Below are positions 56,403-64,000 of a stretch of DNA of 64,000 nt, piece after piece. The stretch is from NCBI GenBank assembly GCA_027605045.1, contig JAQFWX010000015.1:294455-358454 (forward strand). Direction: 5' to 3'. The DNA is from Phallus indusiatus (lineage: Eukaryota; Basidiomycota; Agaricomycetes; Phallales; Phallaceae). The number at the start of each line of letters is the position of its first letter. The stretch's first letter is position 1. Made by a program: the position numbers and the translations under genes. The notes under the pieces are model-generated. The model worked only from the letters and a program-made list of their open reading frames with translations. It was not told where the DNA came from and did not search any database.

Positions 56403-58534
56403 TTATTCATCTTCAATGCACTGAGGGAAAACAAACACGCGATTAAACGCTTGTTTTCTTCTGATTTCTCTCAAATTCCCATAATTGTTGAGGCCGTAAT
56501 AAGCTTTGTTGTCTGTTGAATAAGTAAAATCGATCAGCTAAAGTATGTGTAATAGCATGATAGCAGTAAATGTACAGTTATCCAACCGATCATCAAGACA
56601 GCCCGGGTATGCGCTAATGTGACGAGGAGTGAATGTTACGTGCGAAAGGTACACATAAAGATACTCAAGCAATTGACCTACCCAAACGTGGCTGTTGGCA
56701 TATTTTCCGGTATAATTTTTGATAATTCTGTAAACAAGATCAAAAAAACCTCGCCTTCAGTTACTCATTTTTAAAACACAAGGTTCATTCATAAACTCAC
56801 CGTCTAGAAAAACGTAGCCTTCCTCAGGATATATAGGTACATTGTAAAGATACGCCCAAGTGTCCATCTCTATATACCAGAAAGCATCTCGCCAGCCAAA
56901 AGATGTCCAGCCAGACGTTGGGAGGCATGAATCTTTACCTCCGAGCAACTTGAATCTAACACTGCAATTCTGAGAAAGATTAACGGACTCAAGCGGAGTT
57001 GCTCTATTCTGAATGGAATGGACACACAAGTGAAGGGCTGGGTGCTTTCAAAGCTAAATGCTCCAAAAAGAATCCAAGAGCAATACCATCGATTGCCGGT
57101 GACCACAGAGTTTTTATATAAAAAGAAATTAGATCATATTGTTCTTCAACTTCTTCGGCTAAAGGTATACTCGTATAAGTACGTAGCATTCATGTGCACG
57201 ACGAGTAAGATACACACCTCCCCTTTGACCAGCTGCCTTTTCCCGAGCAAGCGCAACTAAATCACCGGTCCAAATTGGATCAGCTGCAATACGAGCATTA
57301 GTTGTATAATAATCTTCATTCGGGACGTGATATTTTGAAGTAACCCCTGCAGGCGGTAATCGCTTCCGCTCATTTCCAGTACTTGAGTCGCCCTTTTTTT
57401 GGAAGTCCCAGTCAAATAGTTCTTTCAATTTCTTGAGGATAAGCTCATATTTTACTTTTGTTCCATAATAAACCCCCCGGACGTGGATCGTTAAGTCCTC
57501 ACTACGCCTGGCAATTTCTACGGGTTCGATAATGAAGTCTAAGCTGAGTTCCTTGGGCCACACCATGCCGTCGCGAGTCGAAGTGTCCTTCGGTTCATTC
57601 TGAAATTGTTGGAAGGACAAAGAGAGGTGGAACAAACTCATTTCACTGTCAATTATGATTGTATGTATGTTGTCACTGGGAATCTCCGCATATGTCCTAT
57701 ATGTCAGTTCAGTAGCGATGGCGAATGATGGTGCTGCTCCTCTCATAGCCTAATTCGTACTCATGTTAGTGAAGTCTGGGGCGTAAATACCAAAAACATA
57801 CCCAAAATAGTGGTGGATTAACGTCTTTAGAAATGTTCTCGATCTCCCCGTCGTCCCTCACTACCTCCATTGATTCAATGTTATCGCAGTTGAGTCCCCA
57901 CATACGCGTTGCATTACCAAACCCGCCAAATGCTGCACGAATAATGAGTGGTCCGAACAAATAAGGTGCAATGATCAGATGACTCACCTGAGTGACCGCC
58001 TATCCCGACAGTAGGGCATGTGCCATGAGGGATGACACGGTGCCATTGAGCGAGCTTTTTGTCCACTTCTCCAAGTGTGATTCCCGTTTGGATCTTGACT
58101 TGTTGGGTTTCAGAATTGTATTCAACTTTGTTTAATTTCTCGAGACTGATGACCAAAGCTCCATGAGAACCGCCGATGCTATTGCCTATAGAACTATGCT
58201 ATTTTCAAATGGAAAAGAGTATTGGTGCAAAATTATTAAAATTTTTCTGTTCGAGCTTACCCCTCCAGAGAGAGCGACTACACGTCGTTTGAGTCGCTTT
58301 CCAATTTTAACTATTTGTCCGACTTGTTCTGCATCTTTAGGGAAGGTAATAACTTCAGGGTACACCACCTTTCTTCGGTTTCCTAGAAACGGTTTCAGCA
58401 TTAGTAAGTCTATCTTGAATGTCGTCGTACTTACGAGGGGTGGGACTGAGATGTGTAGAGGCTTCAGGAAAAAGAGCATCTACACCAGATTTTCTCAATT
58501 CTTCTTTAAGTTCAGGAGTGCTTAGAAATGACAT
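56403..58534 (-). CDS. BBE-type FAD-linked oxidase (bicovalent flavin signature)
   Basis: PCMH-type FAD-binding domain plus berberine-bridge-enzyme C-terminus. Starts MSFLSTPELKEELRKSGVDA. Then KVVYPEVITFPKDAEQVGQI and VVALSGG joined to HSSIG (the His of the usual covalent flavin link), GSHGALVISLEKLNKV, HGTCPTVGIGGHS (the Cys of a second link), FGGFGNATRMWGLNCDN and LFWAMRGAAPSFAIATEL. A substrate domain (KELSLDFIIEPVEIARRSED...) precedes the BBE tail ATFG-AYP...NKAYYGLNNYGNLREIRRKQ and FNRVFVFPQCIEDE at 56403. The tail is assembled from two small exons after an apparent stop near 56680 that lies in an intron. No signal peptide is visible, unlike many secreted relatives. It could oxidise a ligase/P450 product, but that is inference. 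Confidence 0.87.
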
Positions 58535-58734
58535 GATAGACGTTCAATGATGATACTAAATCTGGCAGTCTGTAATAAAGAGATAAAGGGGAAGGACGTG
58601 AGTCTGGAGATAGGTGAGTTTTCCATACTATTCGTATTTATTTGTCTCGCGGTGTTGTAGTTAGTGGGCGGAATCAGGTAAGATCTCATATAAAGCCAAG
58701 ACTTAGAAGGTTTGTACAGATTTGCCAACTCTGG

Positions 58735-58853
58735 CACCATTGAAGGTCCAAAACGTCGATCAATTTTTCAATTCTGGGGGTGTACTTTTCAGATCTGGGG
58801 ACTTTCTCCCGGATTGAGTGCTTAAGTAATTTGAAGTCTGCACGTGTCCCAAT
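58735..58853 (+). repeat. dispersed repeat, copy 2
   Basis: Partner of 55825-55942, same orientation, upstream of the FAD oxidase start. It carries the same blocks ttcaattctgg, cttttcagatctgggg, ctttctccc, gagtgcttaa and cgtgtccca, with small indels. Confidence 0.7.
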
Positions 58854-59758
58854 AACAGAAGGTTAGTTCTTCGATTTTGGACATAGTGTCCGGAAAATGG
58901 TTCTAAAGATGGCTGAAATTGGGCAATAAGTTAAATGTGATTTGCTACAGATTGTGAGCACATTCCTTACCAAACTTCTTCTCCTGTTCCGGAGGATTCG
59001 GATGGGTCACTGCCACTGACTCACTGGTTCACTTCGTAAACTACGCATGCTGTATTAGCAAAAAGACTGTCGATCGGGGAGCATTCCAAGGGAGTAAATT
59101 GTACAATGCTCGATAATATTTTCGGGCTCTTAATGAAATGGACTAAACCAAAGTTGACATAAGTTATATGAAAATTCCAATGAGGGTCTCCATTCAATCA
59201 TTATTATTCCTGCTGCCCCCTGGTATTTTCCTGTCCGAGGTTGGGGGAATTTTCGTCAGTTTTACCATTCTGCAATACATCTACGATTAGTTCATATAAA
59301 GCACTTTCGTCGTGTTCTTACATATCTGTACTCTCTTTCAAAGACCTTCAGCTCCTTTTTTCTCCTCATAGTAGGCTTGAACGAGTCACGAGGTCGTCAC
59401 GCATCACGTTCAACGCCCGTTGTGATGAGTCGCGTATCCTGTCCAGATGTGTTGGGCCCGTTTACCCCAACTGTCAGGTGCATCAGAGGCTCACTTCGCA
59501 AAAAATATTTTCATTTTAGTTGGCTACACAGGCATCGATTTCACATTCATCAAGATTATCGTGCGGAGTTTTATTTGCTAGAAGATACGTTTTTATTTCA
59601 AAATTGTCATCCTATCGGGTATAGGTTGAGGCAACGGCCATTGCTTATTTATATCTTCTCTATCAGCAATGATGTTTAAAAATAAGACGAAGACCTGAAT
59701 ATCAAATATTCCTACACTGTAAATCGCACGCTTAAGCACACTCTCACCAACAACCCTG
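58854..59758. other. divergent promoter region, FAD oxidase / ligase E
   Basis: No gene supported; contains leaders of both flanking genes. Confidence 0.4.
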
Positions 59759-62215
59759 ATGTACCTATGCTCACTATTCCCTCCTATTTCAGATGTCCCA
59801 ACGATCAACTACCACCATGTTGTCTTCCCTAGTAAAACAAGCCGAACAGGTGAAGAAGATTATATAATACACGTCGACGCCATCACTGGCCAACAACGCT
59901 CCGCGAATGAATTCACCAGAGATGTTTATGATGCTACCACTGCTTTGGGAATGGATAAGAGCTATGGAGGCCCTAAATTGGAAAGTCAGAAACATAGAGT
60001 TGGAATACTGAGCGACAACTGCATGGTTTGTACCTTTTTGTTAGAGCTTGTTATCTCCAATCTCTCATTATGAGCTCGCTTTCCGTCATAAGGAATTTAC
60101 TACAATCGTACACGCTCTGCTCAGTTTGGCCGTTCCTTTTGTGCCCTTGTCACCTTTTGCAACCCAATGGGAATTAACATACTGTCTGAAGAAAGCGGAC
60201 GTCACACACGTCCTAGTTCACACATCCTACTTCGCGAGTCTTAATCTAGCTGCAGCGGAACTTGGAATTTCAGATGAAAATATCATATTATTCGATGGCA
60301 ATTCGCCGTCACCCTCAACAGGGCCTGAAGATATTGCACGATTTCGGTCACTACGGGATTTAATTCAACTTGTTCGAACAAATAAAATCCCTAGAGAGCC
60401 GATCCGTCCTGTGAAAACCGATTCGATTGCCTATCTCATCTTCTCTAGTGGGACGACCGGTCCTCCAAAAGGTATGCCAACTACTTTACTCTCAAATATC
60501 TTTTATTTGACATACCTTCCATATCCAGCTGTCATGGTCTCGCACGAAAACCTCCGCTGCAGCGTCGAGCAAATTCTGATATATGCAGCTTTAAGAACAG
60601 AGGTCGCAAAAGATGTCAGCTGTTTCTTTTCGTTGAAAGCTAATGACTCATTGTCGTGCCTGCATTAGCTCCGATCCCCCGCCCTGACTACAACTTTAGC
60701 TTTCCTGCCGTTCTATCATACATACGGTTTACATGTCACTTGTTTACGGTAAGGGCACTACCTTCCTTTTTCCGATATAAATCTGATTTCCTTTAGAGCT
60801 GTCCCCAGGTTCCGAATCAAATACATAATAATGCCCCGTTGGAATTTAGACCTCGCTCTTAACCTAATACCCAAGTATCTCAAATCATAAATTAACAATA
60901 CACACGCACCTGATACCTTGATCCCTCTAAGATACCGTGTCAATACCATTCCCCTCGTTCCATCCATTGTTCATACCTTGCTCAATTCCCCGAAATACAA
61001 AATTGTTGACACATCGTCTATCACAAATATAGGTTTTGGAGCAGCGCATCTCTCAAAATCTATGGAAGAAAGTTTGCATGCTGCTTTTCCGCATGTTACT
61101 GTTGGAGAAGGTCAGAAGACTTAGCTGATGCTTTATTACTTACCCCATTTGTTCTTACACTAACTCACAATGGCAGGATATGCACTTTCGGAATCGGTAC
61201 AACACTTTTAAATCTGTCATTCTATATCTGATCGCGGATATTCTACAGACCTCGGCAGCACTCATTCGACCATTTTCAGAGCGGTCACATGCGAAACATT
61301 ACAACCACAACGCGAATGGTCAGTTATTCAATGCAAAACCCATATACCAGGTGTTCAATATCCTTTGTAGGTATATTAAGCCCTGGATTTGAAGCACTCA
61401 TACTTCGCTCAGATGGGACACATTGTGTGCCCAACGAGCCCGGTGAACTATATTTGAAAGGCAAACATGTCGCTCTGGGTGAATAACATCTGCATATATG
61501 GAAATCTCGCATTTTTTAAATGAAATTCTGAAATAATTGAATCTAGGTTATTGGCGAGATCCTAAAGCGACTAATGAAACGTTCTTACCAACAGGATGGC
61601 TTCGAACAGGCGACATATTCAGCGCAGACATCCACGGTAATTTCTACTTCAAAGAACGCGCAAAGGTGACTTTTTCGTCTCAAGTTGCTTTCCGAATCCG
61701 TCCCAATGTGAATTTCTTCAGGAAACCCTGAAGGTATCGGGCCTCCAAGTCTCACCAACCGAAATAGAAGATGCCGTATACGCTGAACCATCTGGACTAA
61801 TACAAGATATAGCAGTTTCAGGCGTTTTACTTCCCAACAGTCGACTTAGCGATGAGAAAGTCCCTAGGGCGTGGATTGTATTAAGCAAGAAGGGAAAACA
61901 TCTGGGAGAGGCGCATGTGGAAAGGGTCATAGAAGACTGGACTAAAGCGAAGCTTAGTCGGTATAAGTGGCTGACAGGCGGGATTCAGTTTGTTGACCAG
62001 GTATGTCCTTGAGAGAAAGGTGTTTTCTTGGATTAAGAGTTTTTTCTTTTTCCTTTCTTAAGACCCCAAGGAATCCTACTGGTGCGTAATCCTCTTTCTC
62101 GGGCTCTTAACCTACACCATGTTTAACTGGGAACCTCTACTTAGGTAAAGTGCTTCGCAGAGTTTTACAAGACCAGTATTCAAATCAGTATTTACACAAT
62201 CGCACCAAGTTGTAG
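59759..62215 (+). CDS. ANL-superfamily AMP-forming acyl/aryl-CoA ligase (copy E)
   Basis: Starts MYLCSLFPPISDVPTINYHH. Motifs: FSSGTTGPPKG, FLPFYHTYGLHVTCLR, PLVPSIVHTLLNSPKYK, GYALSES (20-nt exon 61177-61196), GTHCVPNEPGELYLKG, GWLRTGDIFSADIHG, KVSGLQVSPTEIED and TPRNPTG (19-nt exon 62064-62082) followed by KVLRRVLQDQY, ending NRTKL at 62215. The frame is open through every junction I followed. Closest to copy D. The TKL end is a possible but weaker peroxisomal signal. Acid substrate unknown. Confidence 0.92.
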
Positions 62216-62437
62216 ACGGTATCAAGTTCTATGTATGTATGTATAGTAAATGAGTCCTAAGAAAAGAGAAGCAATTTGTACGTATTTATGTATGCGTAAG
62301 TACATGAAAATATGCTTGAACCTTGCATCAGTTAAAAGAACATAAAAAAAACAATGTAAGCAAAACCTTTGACATTACATAACAAAACAAGGCCTTCAGC
62401 GACTAGATTTATCACCGCACCCAAAAAGATCACAAAC
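62216..62437. other. convergent 3' flanks
   Basis: Short spacer between ligase E and the apyrase gene, with 'tatgtatgtatgtata' near 62230. Confidence 0.4.
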
Positions 62438-64000
62438 TCATATTTCGCAAACAAACCCGTCCTTGTCCTCCAATCCAACAATAGCAGCACCCAAACACCA
62501 CCCCAACTCTGTCTCGCCAACCTTCTTAGCAATTTTAACTTGCCGATCATCGTCCAATTCATACCCAAGCCTTAACAATGTGTACATAAACGTCAAGTCG
62601 AGGCAGTACTCTGGGCGTCCCCGTAGATCGTCCATGATGTCGGGATTCGTTCCCCATTCGCGTGTCCATGAATCTTCGCCTTGGCAGATTTGTTGTGCAA
62701 AAGTGCGAATGGTGGATATAGAAAGCGTGTCAGATTGGGGTTGTAATAGTGGGAAAAGACGGTCGTAGAAGTATGAGAGAAGCAGAACAGGACCGGTTGG
62801 GAACGTATCGATGAGTGAAGGTTGATAGACGCCGTTGAACGAACAAGGTTTCACATTGCAGAGCCTGTGGACGAATTTCAGAACAGATTGTAATTTAAAA
62901 AGTTAAGAGAGAGGACATACGCGTCTTTTGCCATAACCAATTCCATGATTCTCTTACATCCTTCGAAAGAGCCAACGTCAGCACCAGTCATGACGACCTT
63001 CCGATTTGAGCTCTGTGTCGTCGCTTTTAAATCGACAATCTCAACTTCCCTATCTGTCCCACGCGCAAGACATGCATTCGAGATATAGGATGAATACGGA
63101 TCTTCATCATCATCATCCTGTGGAGCAGGAGCTAAAAACTCCACCAGACGGTGCACGCTCTGCCTCGCTTGCATTAAGCCATACCCTAGATACGAGTGCT
63201 GGTACAGAACGTGCGAGTGACCATTGAACTCTAAATGGTACTTGTGATCACCTTCTTCAAACTTGGCGTCTGACTTTGTGAAACTTGGCTCAAAGACGAT
63301 TTGGGTTGAAGCACCTCCCAGGTCCAGGACGGCTAGGCTGTCAACGTTGTTTGAGTTTGAACCAAAGCTTTCGCTATCTTTATTGTTGATAGAGTTGAAA
63401 AGGTAGTTAACGGTTATCCACGCATAGACACCTAAATGAAAAAAGGGACTCTCAGTGGACGTTGTATATGAACGATGTGCGTCAACACGTACCTTCGTCC
63501 TTTCCATCCATGATGACCACACCATCCTTCTTCGGAACAGGGAATGGCCACCGTGTCTCTAGCCGGTTCTGAACAGCCTCCAAAATCGCTGAACTTTGCC
63601 TATGACCAAGCAACCTCAACCCCGCTGTAGCCTTCACGACCACAGGCGTACACTTTTGCACGTCTTGAGGTACAACCTTCACTGCCTCCTCAAGCAACAC
63701 ATCCAGACTCTCAGCACCTTTCTCCGGATCATTTGCAAACCCCGACAAACCAGGCTGTGTCATCTTGAACACTTCAGATTCAAAAGCGGGTGTGGGATTA
63801 CAATTGTGGAATTTGTAGATGTGGATTCTTGATCCTGTTGAGCCTGCGTCGATGATGAGAGACCATTGGATTAGAGGTTTGTCTGGTGTGTACGGTTTTG
63901 TACAGAAGTGCGTTTTGGAAGCGTCTGAAGGTTTTGTTTCGGGAGAAGGTGAAGGGGCGATACTGGTGGTGATTTCTATGTCGTCTTCTATGTCGTCTAG
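62438..64000 (-). CDS. GDA1/CD39-family nucleoside diphosphatase, 5'-partial
   Basis: Golgi-type guanosine/uridine diphosphatase or apyrase that removes the NDP by-product of lumenal glycosylation. The visible part (exons 62438-62864, 62921-63431, 63493 to beyond 64000) carries the apyrase conserved regions: IDAGSTGSRIHIYKF (ACR1), VVVKATAGLRLLG (ACR2), GVYAWITVNYL (ACR3) and VLDLGGASTQIVFEP (ACR4). The later Cys-containing segment CNVKPCSFNGVYQPSL and the C-terminus run to a stop at 62438. An acidic Ser/Thr linker (DDIEDDIEITTS) lies at the window edge, so the expected membrane anchor is outside. Introns have GT/AG ends and frames agree. Confidence 0.92.

Noticed and set aside
56678..56680. 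Early stop suggesting a truncated BBE domain
   Set aside because: The stop lies just past a GTAGGT donor. Two further small exons give the normal BBE tail to 56403.

Overview
The window looks like nuclear DNA of a mushroom-forming basidiomycete (Agaricomycetes, probably Agaricales; the order is an inference). Genes lie on both strands and are cut by many introns of about 45-70 bp (GT...AG, often with a CTAAC/CTGAC-like branch site). The protein families are typical of that group: DUF6533 seven-helix proteins, polyporopepsin-type aspartic proteases, WSC-domain proteins, P450s and families of AMP-forming ligases. I rebuilt gene models by splicing by eye and checking frame. Models called complete add up to whole codons, and junctions may be off by 1-2 bases.

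Left part (1-14.3 kb): a Ser/Pro-rich nuclear-type unknown (-), a Git3/cAMP-receptor-like GPCR (-), an unknown 196-aa protein (-), ligase A of the ANL superfamily (+), an ASC-1/TRIP4-type C2HC5 zinc-finger protein (+) and a secreted aspartic protease (+). At 14.5-16.2 kb is a rearranged island. A metallo-beta-lactamase lactonase-type gene has lost its 5' part, the first exons of a DUF6533 gene end abruptly, and two identical 130-bp near-perfect palindromes lie beside them.

Middle part (16.5-37 kb): a hypothetical protein (-), a secreted two-WSC protein (-), a conserved small secreted protein (+), a very intron-rich HEAT/ARM-repeat protein (+), a DUF6533 seven-helix protein (-), an intronless GT25-type glycosyltransferase (-), a tRNA-derived SINE with poly(A) tail and 15-bp target-site duplication, and another DUF6533 gene (+). 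Long AT-rich intergenic stretches separate these.

Right part (37.2-62.2 kb) is the most suggestive region: four more ANL ligases (B -, C +, D -, E +) with a NAPE-PLD-like metallo-hydrolase (-), a cytochrome P450 (-), a BBE-type FAD oxidase (-) and two unknown small genes. The five ligases end in AKL (A, B, C) or TKL (D, E), which are PTS1-like peroxisomal signals. They retain the adenylation motifs and the C-terminal catalytic lysine. A working inference is a lineage-expanded acyl/aryl-CoA ligase locus joined to lipid-amide and oxidative chemistry; the product is unknown. A GDA1/CD39 nucleoside diphosphatase (-) runs off the right edge.

A recurring theme is micro-exons (7, 7, 7, 10-20 nt) that encode conserved family motifs, plus two GC-AG introns. 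Automatic annotation will probably have missed them.
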